DNA of 64,000 nt from Streptomyces geranii (GTDB taxonomy: Bacteria; Actinomycetota; Actinomycetes; Streptomycetales; Streptomycetaceae), in NCBI RefSeq assembly GCF_002954775.1, contig NZ_PJME01000041.1, positions 24,892 through 88,891 of the forward strand, read 5' to 3'. Shown piece after piece: positions 42,216-50,958 of this stretch. The stretch's first letter is position 1, and the number at the start of each line of letters is the position of its first letter. The translations under genes and the position numbers were made by a program. Below the pieces are notes generated by a model that did not search any database, was not told the origin of the DNA, and saw nothing but the letters and a program-made list of their open reading frames with translations.

Positions 42216-43376
42216 ATGAGCGACCAGCAGCCATATGGGCAGCAGCAGTACGGGGACGGGCAGCAGTACGGGGAGGCGTACCCGAACCAGGGGTACGACC
42301 CGTACCAGCAGCAGTACGGGCAACAGCAGCAGGCCCAGCAGCAACAGCAGCCGCCGCCGCAGGCCCCGGCCTGGCCCGGGCAGCAGCAGGCGTACGACGA
42401 CGGGCAGGCGCAGCAGTACACGCAGCAGTGGCAGGGGCAGACCTGGGAGACGCAGATGCACGCCCCGGTGAGCCAGGCCCCGGCCGCTCCGGCCGCCGTG
42501 GCCGAGGTGCCGGGGACCCCGTACCTGCCGCCGCAGGGAGCCGCTCCGGGCACCCCCGGTGCCACCGGGGACGCCGGTGCCGCCGGATACGGGCCAGCCA
42601 CCGTCGCGGGCAACGCCCGGATCACCGACGCGCAGCGGGCCCGGCTCGAAGGGCGTTCGCCGATCATCGAGCCCGGGATGCAGCCCGCCGCGCTCACCGC
42701 CGTACTGGGGCTGCTGCTGTCCGGCACGGCGGCCGTCGGGTCGTACGCCCTGGTCGTGCCCCTCGTCGTCCTCCAGGCGGTGACGGCGGCGGGCTGGTTC
42801 CGGCTGAACGGCATGTGGCCCGCCCGGCAGGGCATCGCGCTCGCCTTCGCGGGCGGGGTCACCGCGGACATCGCGCTGCTGGCGGCGGGGCGCGAGAACG
42901 CGCCTGCCGCGATCCTCGGCACCCTCGGCGTCTGGGTCCTGCTGACCCTGGTGCTGCAACTCCGCTCCCACGCGGATCCGGACACCCGGATGTACGGCCT
43001 GATGGCGACGGTCGCCTCGGCGGCACTGGCGATCATCGCGGCCGGCCACCTCGCGGCGGAGCCGGACGCGGTGACGGTCGGGGCGGCTGCGGTCGCCGTC
43101 GCGGTACTCGCCCGTGCGCTGCCGCTGCCGACGCCCGCCTCGGTGGTGGTCGCCCTGCTGGCGGCTGCGGGGGCCGGGGTCGCGGTCGGCGGGATGACGG
43201 ACCTGGGCAGCGAGGGCGCGTTCCTCGGGCTCGCGGCCGGGGTCTGCGCGCTGATCGGACACCGGGTGGCCAGCTACGACTACCCGTCGCGGTTCGTGCA
43301 CTTCACGGCCGGGGTGGCACTGCCGTTGGCGGCGGCGGCTCCGGCGGTCTACCTGGTCGGGCGGGCGCTGGCCTGA
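42216..43376 (+). CDS. Gln/Tyr-rich polytopic membrane protein of unknown function
   Basis: 386 residues from the ATG at 42216, 10 bases after the MoaD stop. The first 125 residues are Gln/Tyr/Pro/Gly-rich repeats (Q-Q-Y-G, Q-Q-Q-A-Q-Q-Q-Q-Q), prion-like and disordered. Residues about 160-386 form eight or so hydrophobic segments without a known family motif. It is conserved in Streptomyces (recalled) next to moaD. A strong terminator follows. The role is unknown; the N-terminus may drive clustering. Confidence 0.8.
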   Translation: MSDQQPYGQQQYGDGQQYGEAYPNQGYDPYQQQYGQQQQAQQQQQPPPQAPAWPGQQQAYDDGQAQQYTQQWQGQTWETQMHAPVSQAPAAPAAVAEVPGTPYLPPQGAAPGTPGATGDAGAAGYGPATVAGNARITDAQRARLEGRSPIIEPGMQPAALTAVLGLLLSGTAAVGSYALVVPLVVLQAVTAAGWFRLNGMWPARQGIALAFAGGVTADIALLAAGRENAPAAILGTLGVWVLLTLVLQLRSHADPDTRMYGLMATVASAALAIIAAGHLAAEPDAVTVGAAAVAVAVLARALPLPTPASVVVALLAAAGAGVAVGGMTDLGSEGAFLGLAAGVCALIGHRVASYDYPSRFVHFTAGVALPLAAAAPAVYLVGRALA

Positions 43377-43415
43377 GCACCTGAGGAGCCGACTGCCCCC
43401 GGCGGGGCTGATCGG

Positions 43416-43452
43416 AGGCGGATCCGGAGCGTTCGGCGCTCCGGGTCCGCCT
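43416..43452 (+). terminator. Intrinsic terminator with T-run
   Basis: 16-base stem (43416-43431 with 43437-43452) with one mismatch and a five-base loop, followed directly by TTTTGTTT. It ends the moaD/membrane-protein transcript. Confidence 0.9.
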
Positions 43453-43512
43453 TTTTGTTTGTCCAGGGTCGCTGGACCCGGCCTCCAACCCGCCCTTCGA
43501 GCACGGGCGTTG

Positions 43513-43536
43513 TGCAATGCGAAATTTTGTATTGCA
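43513..43536. promoter_or_regulatory. Near-perfect palindrome upstream of the sugar ABC operon
   Basis: 24-base inverted repeat (TGCAAT...ATTGCA) with ten of twelve pairs matching, AT-rich, 127 bases before the binding-protein start. Likely operator for the IclR regulator encoded at 50112-50939 in the same operon. Confidence 0.6.
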
Positions 43537-43663
43537 GATGTAGTGCTCGGCCGTGCGCACCTCCTACGTTCCCCTCTCAACAGACCGGTCCTCACCCCCA
43601 CTCACCCGTCATCCGGGCCCTTCGACGGGCCCGGGCACCCTTCGAGGGATTCGAGGAACTTCG

Positions 43664-44737
43664 ATGAACGCACGTTCCGTACGCGGTGCGGTGGCGGTCG
43701 CCGCCACCCTCTGTGCGCTGGCCGGCGTCGCCGCGTGCAACGTCCAGTCCGACAGCGACACCGCCGCCGACCCGAGTGGCAGCGCGTCGTCGGCCCCGCA
43801 GGCCAAGGACCTCAAGGTCGGCTGGTCGACCATCTACCTCACCCCGTCCTGGATGCAGCAGACGCTGAAGATGCTGCAGGCCGATGTGGACAAGCTGAAG
43901 TCGAGCGGGAAGGTCTCGGCGTTCGAGACGTTCAACGCCAACGGCGACACCTCGCAGCAGATCGCGCAGATCCGCGCCATGATCCAGCAGAAGTACGACG
44001 TGATCCTCGTCGACGCGGGCTCGTCCACCGCGCTGAACCCGGCCCTTGAGCAGGCCGTCGCCGCCGGGATCACGGTCGTCGCCTTCGACTCACTCCCGAC
44101 CAGCACCAAGGTCATCCGGGTCGGGACGGACCAGAAGGCCTGGGGCGCGATGATGGCCACCTGGCTGGCGAAGAAGCTGGACGGCAAGGGCAGCGTCATC
44201 GCCATGAACGGGCCCGCCGGGGTCGCGGTGAGCGAGGACCGCTGGTCGGGCGCCGAGGCGGTGTTCAAGAAGTACCCGGACATCAAGATCGTCAGCAATG
44301 TGCACAGCGAGTACAACCTCGCCCCGGCCGCCCAGGCCTTCGCCTCCGCCTACTCCGCCCACTCGGACATCGACGGCGTCTTCTCGCAGGGCGGGGCGCT
44401 GTCGGCGGCGGCGCTCCAGACGCTGGTCAAGCAGGACAAGAAGCTCGTCCCGATCACCGGCGAGAACTACAACGGCTTCCTCAAGCTGTGGCAGACCAAG
44501 CAGAAGGAAGGTTTCTCCTCGATCGCCACGGCCCAGCCCAACTACCTCTCCGTCATCGCCCTGGAGGCGGCGATAGCCAAGCGCGAGGGCGCGTCCGTCC
44601 CGCAGGACATCACCGTCCCGCTGCCCGAGATCACCGACGACAACCTCGCCCAGTACGCCAAGCCGGACCAGCCGGACGACTCCTACCCGATCGGCGACAT
44701 CTCCCAGTCCGAGATCGACAAGCTCATCGGCAAGTGA
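43664..44737 (+). CDS. Sugar ABC transporter substrate-binding lipoprotein
   Basis: 357 residues. Lipoprotein signal ending L-A-G-V-A-A-C (Cys about residue 25), Ser/Ala linker, then a Peripla_BP_4-type domain (about 45-340) with W-S-T-I-Y-L-T-P-S-W-M-Q-Q, D-A-G-S-S-T-A-L-N and G-I-T-V-V-A-F-D. Ribose/xylose/autoinducer-type binding protein; substrate not assignable. It heads an operon of ATPase, two permeases and catabolic genes. Confidence 0.92.
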   Translation: MNARSVRGAVAVAATLCALAGVAACNVQSDSDTAADPSGSASSAPQAKDLKVGWSTIYLTPSWMQQTLKMLQADVDKLKSSGKVSAFETFNANGDTSQQIAQIRAMIQQKYDVILVDAGSSTALNPALEQAVAAGITVVAFDSLPTSTKVIRVGTDQKAWGAMMATWLAKKLDGKGSVIAMNGPAGVAVSEDRWSGAEAVFKKYPDIKIVSNVHSEYNLAPAAQAFASAYSAHSDIDGVFSQGGALSAAALQTLVKQDKKLVPITGENYNGFLKLWQTKQKEGFSSIATAQPNYLSVIALEAAIAKREGASVPQDITVPLPEITDDNLAQYAKPDQPDDSYPIGDISQSEIDKLIGK

Positions 44738-44741
44738 GCGG

Positions 44742-46295
44742 GTGACGACCGTGGCGCTGCTGAGCGTGGAGAAGGTGTCGAAGTCGTTCGCGGGCAACCG
44801 GGTGCTCGCGGACGTGAGTTTCGAGGTCGGGCGCGGGGAGGTGCTGGCGCTGGTCGGGGAGAACGGCGCCGGCAAGTCCACCGTGCTCTCCCTCATCACC
44901 GGGCTCCTGACACCCGACTCGGGCCGCGTCGTCTTCGACGGCGCTCCGGTCGCCCGGGCGTGGTCTCCCCACCGCGCCCGGGCCGCCGGGATCGGCTCCG
45001 TGCACCAGGAGCTGAGCCTCAACCCGCACCAGAGCGTCGCGGAGAACGTCTTCCTCGGTTCCTGGCCCTCCCGGCGGGGCCTGGTCCGGGCCCGCGACCT
45101 CGCGGCCCGCGCCGAGCCGCTGCTCGCCCGGGTCGGCCTGGACGTCGACCCGCGCACCCCGGCCGGCCGACTCCCGCTGGGCCGACAGCAACTGGTCGAA
45201 CTGGCAAAGGCGTTGGCGGGCGACCCACGCCTCCTGATCCTCGACGAGGCCACCTCGGCACTGGACGAGGACCAGGTGGCCGCCGTGTTCCGGGTGGTCC
45301 GAGAACTCCGTGAACAGGGCGGCGCGGCGATCTTCGTGAGCCACCGCATGGCCGAACTCTTCGCCATCAGCGACCGGTTGACGGTCCTGAAGGACGGCGC
45401 GGTGACGGCGACCCGGGCACGGGAGGACACGGATCACGACGACGTCGTACGGCTGATGGTGGGCCGGGAGCTGTCGGACCTCTTCCCGCCGAAGGCGCCA
45501 CCCCCGTCCGGCGAGGACAGTCCCGAACCCCTACTCCGGGTACGCGGCCTCACCGTCCCCCGAGCCTGCTCCGGCATCGACCTCGACCTGGTCCCCGGGC
45601 GGATCACCGGACTCGGCGGCCTCCAGGGCCAGGGCCAACGCGAGGTGCTGCGCGCCCTGTTCGGCCTCGCCCGGCACGCCGGCGACCTCGCGCTGGACGG
45701 CCGCCCGGTGCGCCTGGCCAGCCCCCGGGACGCGATTCGCCACCGGATCGCCTACGTACCCGAGGACCGCAAGATCGAGGGCGTGCACACCGTGCGGAGC
45801 GTGCGCGACAACCTCGTACTGCCCAGCATGCGCCAACTCGCCCCGGCGCGGCGGCTCACGACCGTCTCGCGAGGTGAAGAGGCCGCGCTGGTGGAGGAGT
45901 TGATCGGGCGGCTGCGGGTGAAGGCGGCCTCGCCGGCCCAGGAGGTACGGCGGCTGTCGGGCGGCAACCAGCAGAAGGTCGCGCTGGCGAAATGGCTGCC
46001 GACCGGGCCCCGCGTCCTGCTGCTCGCCGAGCCGACCCGGGGTATCGACATCGGCACGAAGCGCGAGATCTACCACCTGCTGCGCCGCCTGGCCGACGAC
46101 GGCCTCGCGGTGCTCGTCACCTCCGGAGACACCATGGAACTGGTCGGCCTGTGCGACGAGGTCGCCGTCCTGTACGAGGGGACGGTCGTCGACCGCCTCG
46201 GCGGCCCCGAGCTGACCGAGGAACGCCTGGTCAGGGCATCGGTCATGGGGACGACGTCCGACGCCGACGGCACCGGGAGCGTGGTCCGTGCGTGA
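44742..46295 (+). CDS. Sugar ABC transporter ATPase (two ATPase domains)
   Basis: 517 residues, GTG start at 44742 or 44751. RbsA/XylG type with two fused nucleotide-binding domains. First: Walker A GENGAGKST, signature L-P-L-G-R-Q-Q-L, Walker B LLILDEATSALDED, switch His in VSHRMAEL. Second: G-L-Q-G-Q-G-Q-R-E-V in place of Walker A, signature LSGGNQQKVALAKW, and L-L-A-E-P-T-R-G-I-D. The degenerate second Walker A is normal for this family. It overlaps the next gene by 8 bases. Confidence 0.94.
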   Translation: MTTVALLSVEKVSKSFAGNRVLADVSFEVGRGEVLALVGENGAGKSTVLSLITGLLTPDSGRVVFDGAPVARAWSPHRARAAGIGSVHQELSLNPHQSVAENVFLGSWPSRRGLVRARDLAARAEPLLARVGLDVDPRTPAGRLPLGRQQLVELAKALAGDPRLLILDEATSALDEDQVAAVFRVVRELREQGGAAIFVSHRMAELFAISDRLTVLKDGAVTATRAREDTDHDDVVRLMVGRELSDLFPPKAPPPSGEDSPEPLLRVRGLTVPRACSGIDLDLVPGRITGLGGLQGQGQREVLRALFGLARHAGDLALDGRPVRLASPRDAIRHRIAYVPEDRKIEGVHTVRSVRDNLVLPSMRQLAPARRLTTVSRGEEAALVEELIGRLRVKAASPAQEVRRLSGGNQQKVALAKWLPTGPRVLLLAEPTRGIDIGTKREIYHLLRRLADDGLAVLVTSGDTMELVGLCDEVAVLYEGTVVDRLGGPELTEERLVRASVMGTTSDADGTGSVVRA

Positions 46296-47241
46296 GCGCG
46301 CCCTGGCCGCCGCGCGCGGCAACACCGACCTGCTCGCCCTCGCCGTACTCCTCCTCGTCCTGCTGATCGCGTACCAGCACTACGACTCCAGCCTCCTCAC
46401 CCCGGCCTCGATCACCATCCTGTCCGCCCAGTTCCTGCCGCTGATCCTGGCGGCGGCCGGGCAGACGACGGTCATGCTGACGGGCGGGATCGACCTGTCG
46501 CTGGGCGCGGTACTCGCCCTCGCCATGGCCGTGTTCGCGACGTACGACGCTCAGGGCGCGGGCGGGGTGATCACAGCGGCCGTCCTCGCCCTGCTCGTCG
46601 CGGTCGGCGCCGGAGCCGTCAACGGCACGCTCGTCGCGTACGCCGGACTGCCCCCGATCGTCGTCACGCTCGCCGCGTCGTTCCTGTGGGGCGGGGTCAC
46701 CCTCGTGGTGCTGCCGCAGCCGGGCGGGACGGTGCCCGGCGGCCTGGTCGACGCGTACAACAACGGCTGGAACGGGGTCGCGCTGCCCGCGGTCGCCGTA
46801 GCCGTCGTGCTCGTCGGCTGGAAACTGCTGCGCACGACCCGCCACGGTCTCGCGCTCTACGCCGTCGGCGGCAACGAGCACGGCGCCTACGCCAGCGGTC
46901 TGCACACCCGGGGAGTGAAGATCTCCGGGTACGCGCTGGCCGGCGTCTTCACCGGGCTCGCCGGGATCGGCCTGGCCGTCCAGACCGGGTCCGCCGACCC
47001 GACGATCGGCGCCCCCTACACCCTCAACTCGATCGCCGCCGCAGTGCTGGGCGGCATCAGCTTCTTCGGCGGGGTGGGCCGGATGCGCGGCACGGTGCTG
47101 GGCGCACTGGTGATCGGCTTGCTGACCAATCTCCTCCTCTTCACCGGCATCTCACCCTTCTACCAACTCGTCGCGCAGGGCGTGATCCTCGTCGTGGCGC
47201 TGGCCCTGAAGACGTACCTCACGAGGGAGGCGGCCGTATGA
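46288..47241 (+). CDS. Sugar ABC transporter permease 1
   Basis: 317 residues, GTG start inside the ATPase 3' end. RbsC-type permease with about eight to ten membrane segments; hallmark M-L-T-G-G-I-D-L-S-L-G-A and A-V-G-G-N-E-H-G-A-Y-A-S-G around residues 62-75 and 190-205. It pairs with the next permease rather than forming a homodimer. Confidence 0.93.
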   Translation: MRERALAAARGNTDLLALAVLLLVLLIAYQHYDSSLLTPASITILSAQFLPLILAAAGQTTVMLTGGIDLSLGAVLALAMAVFATYDAQGAGGVITAAVLALLVAVGAGAVNGTLVAYAGLPPIVVTLAASFLWGGVTLVVLPQPGGTVPGGLVDAYNNGWNGVALPAVAVAVVLVGWKLLRTTRHGLALYAVGGNEHGAYASGLHTRGVKISGYALAGVFTGLAGIGLAVQTGSADPTIGAPYTLNSIAAAVLGGISFFGGVGRMRGTVLGALVIGLLTNLLLFTGISPFYQLVAQGVILVVALALKTYLTREAAV

Positions 47242-48194
47242 GCAGCAGTCTTGCGGTTTCGGTGGCCGGGCTGCGCGGGAGTCGCGCGGCCTGGGCGTTC
47301 GGGGTGCTCGGGGTCACCTGGGTGGCCGCCGTCCTGTTCGCGGACGGCTTCGACAGCCTCGCCAGCTTCCGCTACCTGGTCCAGACGGCGTCCTTCCTGG
47401 GCATCGTCGCCATCGGCCAGACGCTGGTGGTGATGATGAGCGGCATCGACCTGTCGGTGTCGGGCGTGGTCGCCCTGTCGGCGGTGGTGTGCGCCAAGGT
47501 CGCCTCCGGTACGGGTGGCGGCGGCGCCTCGGGCATCGCGGTGGCGCTCCTGCTGTGCGCGCTGGTCGGCGCGGTGAACGCCGCCGGGGTGGTGTGGCTG
47601 CGGGTGCCCCCGATGGTGATGACCCTGGCCAGCGGCACGATCCTGGCCGGCGCCCTGCTGGTGTACACGGACGGTTCGCCCAGCTCGGCCCAGGTCCCGC
47701 TGCTGAACTCGCTCGCCAACGACCGCGTCCTGGGCATCCCTTGGGCCTTCGTGCTGTGGCTGGCGCTCACGGCGGCTGCGTTCTGGCTGCTGCACCTCTC
47801 CCGCACGGGCCGCTACGCCTTCGCGCTCGGCGCCGGTGAGGACGCGGCGAGGGCGTCCGGGGTGCCGCCGGCGTCGACGGCGTTCATCGCGTACACGGCC
47901 TGCGCGGTGCTGGCGGGAGTGGCGGGGCTCGTCCTGCTCGGCTTCACCGGCACCAGCTCGCTGACCATGGGAAACCCGTACCAGCTCCTGTCGATCGCCT
48001 CGGTGGTGCTCGGCGGCACGTCCATCCTCGGCGGCCGGGGCCACCTCCTCGGCACGGTGGGCGGCGCCCTCCTCCTCACCCTGCTGACCGCCCTGCTGAC
48101 CTCCTGGAACCTCTCGGAGGGCGTACGACAGGTGGTGCTGGGCCTGCTGATCATCGGCCTGCTGCTGGTGTACGCGAGGGAGCGCCGTACATGA
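47238..48194 (+). CDS. Sugar ABC transporter permease 2
   Basis: 318 residues from the ATG at 47238 in a 4-base overlap. Same RbsC family: M-M-S-G-I-D-L-S-V-S-G-V near residue 66 and A-L-G-A-G-E-D-A-A-R-A-S-G-V. The open frame upstream is an artefact. Two dissimilar permeases imply a heterodimeric importer. Confidence 0.93.
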   Translation: MSSSLAVSVAGLRGSRAAWAFGVLGVTWVAAVLFADGFDSLASFRYLVQTASFLGIVAIGQTLVVMMSGIDLSVSGVVALSAVVCAKVASGTGGGGASGIAVALLLCALVGAVNAAGVVWLRVPPMVMTLASGTILAGALLVYTDGSPSSAQVPLLNSLANDRVLGIPWAFVLWLALTAAAFWLLHLSRTGRYAFALGAGEDAARASGVPPASTAFIAYTACAVLAGVAGLVLLGFTGTSSLTMGNPYQLLSIASVVLGGTSILGGRGHLLGTVGGALLLTLLTALLTSWNLSEGVRQVVLGLLIIGLLLVYARERRT

Positions 48195-49408
48195 CGGGAG
48201 ATACGACGGGAGCCACGGAAACCGAGGAACTGCTGCGGGACCTGGTGCGCATCCCGAGCGTCAATCCCCGTGGCGGGGCGGGCGACGGGGGCGAGACGGC
48301 CGTCGCGGAGTACGTCCGGGACTGGCTTCGACTGCGGGGTGTACAGGCCGAGTTGTACGAGGTCCTGCCCGGGCGGCACAACGTCGTGGCCGTCGTCCCG
48401 GGCCGCAGCGCGGAGGCGATCCTGCTGGAGTCGCACCTCGACACGGTCGAGACGGACGGCATGACCGTCGACCCGTACGCGGGGGAGATCAGGGACGGGC
48501 GGCTGTACGGGAGGGGCGCCTGCGACGCGAAGGGCCCGTTGGCGGCGTTCATGCTGGCCGTCGCCGAACTGGCCTCGGGGGAACCGCCGTCGCACACGGT
48601 CGTCCTCGCCGGTGTGTGCGACGAGGAGCACGCGTACCGGGGTGTCCTGCACCTCCTGGACACCCTGGTGGACCGCGAGTTCGTGGGCGCGATCGTCGGC
48701 GAACCGACGGGACTGGTCCCGGCGGTCGCGCACAAGGGCGTCGTCCGCTACACGGTACGGACGACGGGCCGGGCCGGGCACAGCTCACGCCCCGAGGAGG
48801 CGCTGAACGCGATCACCCTGATGGCCCCGGTCATCGCCCACCTCGCCACCCACCCCCCGACGGTCCCGCCGCACCCCCTCCTGGGCCCGGCGACCCGCAC
48901 GGTCACCCGTGTCCGGGGCGGCACGGGCCCCAACACGATCCCGGGCACCTGCGAGGCGGATGTCGACCGCCGCACACTCCCGGGAGAGGACCTGGAGTCG
49001 GTATGGCGGGCCGACCGTACCGAACTGGCCGCACTGGGGGCGGAGTTGGACCCACCGTTCACGGTGGACCCGGCCCTGGAGACAGCCTCCGACGCGTCCA
49101 TCGTCACCGCCCTGTGCGACGCCCTCCACGACCACGGCCACCCGTACGAGGTACAGGGCATGCCCTTCGGCACGGACGCCAGCAAGCTGGCGGTGGCCGG
49201 GATTCCAGCGGTGGTCTTCGGCCCGGGAAGAGTGGAGGACGCACACGCGGCGGAGGAGTCGGTGGGGCTGAGAGAGGTAGAACTGGCGGCCCGGATTGTG
49301 AAACAGGTGGCCCAAGGACGCGCCCCAAAGGGGCGCGGGGAACTGCGCGACCAGCCACAACCGGCCCGCACCCGCCCCCCAACGGAAAGGCCCCCCACAT
49401 GCGCCTGA
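48191..49408 (+). CDS. M20-family metallohydrolase (ArgE/DapE/carboxypeptidase type)
   Basis: 405 residues, 4-base overlap with the permease. Di-zinc amidohydrolase: metal ligands in L-E-S-H-L-D-T-V (about 80), G-A-C-D-A-K-G, catalytic D-E-E-H (about 144), G-E-P-T-G, and the last His in E-D-A-H-A-A-E-E-S. Lid domain with R-A-G-H-S-S-R-P-E. The last 35 residues (from about 370, Q-G-R-A-P-K-G-R-G) are not family sequence but are encoded by a dispersed Streptomyces repeat that runs into the reading frame. Substrate probably an N-acyl or peptide-like sugar derivative imported by the transporter. Confidence 0.92.
   Translation: MTGDTTGATETEELLRDLVRIPSVNPRGGAGDGGETAVAEYVRDWLRLRGVQAELYEVLPGRHNVVAVVPGRSAEAILLESHLDTVETDGMTVDPYAGEIRDGRLYGRGACDAKGPLAAFMLAVAELASGEPPSHTVVLAGVCDEEHAYRGVLHLLDTLVDREFVGAIVGEPTGLVPAVAHKGVVRYTVRTTGRAGHSSRPEEALNAITLMAPVIAHLATHPPTVPPHPLLGPATRTVTRVRGGTGPNTIPGTCEADVDRRTLPGEDLESVWRADRTELAALGAELDPPFTVDPALETASDASIVTALCDALHDHGHPYEVQGMPFGTDASKLAVAGIPAVVFGPGRVEDAHAAEESVGLREVELAARIVKQVAQGRAPKGRGELRDQPQPARTRPPTERPPTCA
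49317..49373. repeat. Dispersed Streptomyces intergenic repeat inside the M20 reading frame
   Basis: Contains a perfect eight-base hairpin CGCGCCCC/GGGGCGCG around AAA (49319-49337), followed by GGAACTGCGCGACCAGCCACAA. This unit is found between genes all over Streptomyces chromosomes (recalled). Here it is translated as the tail of the M20 protein. Confidence 0.7.
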
Positions 49409-50115
49409 CCCCTCACGTCACCTTGGTAGCCAGCGGAGCACACGGCTTCGACCTCACCGACCCCTTGGACTCCCACGCCTACCTGATCCAAGGCACCCAC
49501 CACACCGCCCTCATCGACGCGGGCGCCGGAAACACCCCCCTCCCCCTGACCACCCGACCCGACCACCTGCTCCTCACCCACGCCCACGCGGACCACGCAG
49601 GCGGCGCAGCCGAACTGACCACCCGTTGGACGGAGTTGAACGTACGAGCCGGCGCAGCCGCCACGCACTGGATCGCCACCGGCGACGAACAGGGCATCAG
49701 CCTCGACAGGGGCAAGGCCGCCGGCTACTACCCGCCCGACTACACCTTCGCCCCCTGCCCCACGGTCGAGCCCATCGCCGACGACGAGGAGATCGACCTG
49801 GGCGGCGGGGTCGTACTACGCGCTGTCGCGACCCCGGGCCACGCCGACGGCCACACCTGCTACCACCTGCGCACCCCGGACTACACCGCCCTCTTCTCCG
49901 GGGACTGCGTCTTCACCGGCGGCAGGATCTCCCTCCAGAACCTGCACGACTGCCGGGTGCCCGAGTACGCGGCCAGCCTCACCCGGCTGGCGGCGCTCGA
50001 CGTCGACGCCCTCTTCCCCGGCCACCACGAGATCTCGCTCGCCCGTGCCGGACGCCACCTGGCCGCCGCCCGCGACACCGTCGCCCGCGGACTGCTGCCG
50101 AGGAGCACGACATGA
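49399..50115 (+). CDS. Metallo-beta-lactamase-fold hydrolase
   Basis: 238 residues from the ATG at 49399, which overlaps the M20 stop by 10 bases. Zinc motif T-H-A-H-A-D-H-A-G-G (about 61), second-site His in P-G-H-A-D-G-H, Asp in S-G-D-C-V-F and His in F-P-G-H-H-E. Glyoxalase II / lactonase-like subgroup. Working with the M20 enzyme on an imported compound, it could open a lactone or cleave a thioester. Confidence 0.9.
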   Translation: MRLTPHVTLVASGAHGFDLTDPLDSHAYLIQGTHHTALIDAGAGNTPLPLTTRPDHLLLTHAHADHAGGAAELTTRWTELNVRAGAAATHWIATGDEQGISLDRGKAAGYYPPDYTFAPCPTVEPIADDEEIDLGGGVVLRAVATPGHADGHTCYHLRTPDYTALFSGDCVFTGGRISLQNLHDCRVPEYAASLTRLAALDVDALFPGHHEISLARAGRHLAAARDTVARGLLPRSTT

Positions 50116-50939
50116 CAGACACCCCGGGCTCACCGGCCCCGGCCCGCCGCAACCAGTCCTCGTCGCTGCGCCGCGCGCTCACCGTGCTGGAGCACGTGCG
50201 CGACCACGCGGGTCCCGGCCGGGGCATCTCACTCACCCGGCTCGCCGAGGATCTCGGCATCAACAAGAGCACGGTGCTGCGGCTGGCGGCGCCGCTGATC
50301 GACGCCGACCTGCTGGTCCGCGACCGCGAGACGGGCTGGTTCCGGCTCGGCCACGGCACACTGCGGCTCGGGCAGTCGTATCTCTCCTCCCTCGACCTGC
50401 GGACCGTCGCGACGGAACCGCTGCGGCTGCTCCAGCACGCGGTCGGGGAGACCTGCCATCTCGTGATGTACCAGTCACCGGACGTCGTCTACATCGACAA
50501 GGTGGAGAACGAGACCAACGTACGGATGGCGTCCCGGGTCGGCAGCAGGATCCCCGCGTACCGCACGGCTGTCGGCAAGGCGATCCTCGCGTGGCTGGGG
50601 GAGGAGGAGGTCCAGGCCGTGATCGCGGCCGGGATGCCCCCGGTCACCCCGCACACCACGACCGATCCGCAACGCCTGCGCGCCGAACTGGACCGGGTCC
50701 GCCGCGAGGGCTACGCCATCGACGACCGCGAGAACGAGCCCGAGGTGCGCTGTGTGGCCGCACCGGTCTTCGACCACACCGACGCGGCGATCGGCGCGGT
50801 CAGCGTCTCCGGCCTCACGACCCGGATGACGCCCACGAGGGTCCGCGAGGTGGGCCCGATGGTCGTCCGGACAGGCCTGGAGATCTCCCACGTGCTGGGC
50901 TCGTCCAGAGCCCGGGACAAGGACAACAAGGACAACTGA
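50112..50939 (+). CDS. IclR-family transcriptional regulator
   Basis: 275 residues, 4-base overlap with the metallo-hydrolase. Winged helix (about 17-80) with ISLTRLAEDLGINKSTVLRL, then the GAF-like effector domain (about 95-260) with C-H-L-V-M-Y-Q and T-A-V-G-K-A-I-L-A-W. It closes the catabolic part of the operon and probably controls it through the palindrome at 43513-43536. Confidence 0.93.
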   Translation: MTDTPGSPAPARRNQSSSLRRALTVLEHVRDHAGPGRGISLTRLAEDLGINKSTVLRLAAPLIDADLLVRDRETGWFRLGHGTLRLGQSYLSSLDLRTVATEPLRLLQHAVGETCHLVMYQSPDVVYIDKVENETNVRMASRVGSRIPAYRTAVGKAILAWLGEEEVQAVIAAGMPPVTPHTTTDPQRLRAELDRVRREGYAIDDRENEPEVRCVAAPVFDHTDAAIGAVSVSGLTTRMTPTRVREVGPMVVRTGLEISHVLGSSRARDKDNKDN

Positions 50940-50958
50940 GCCCCGGAGCGGCCGAACC

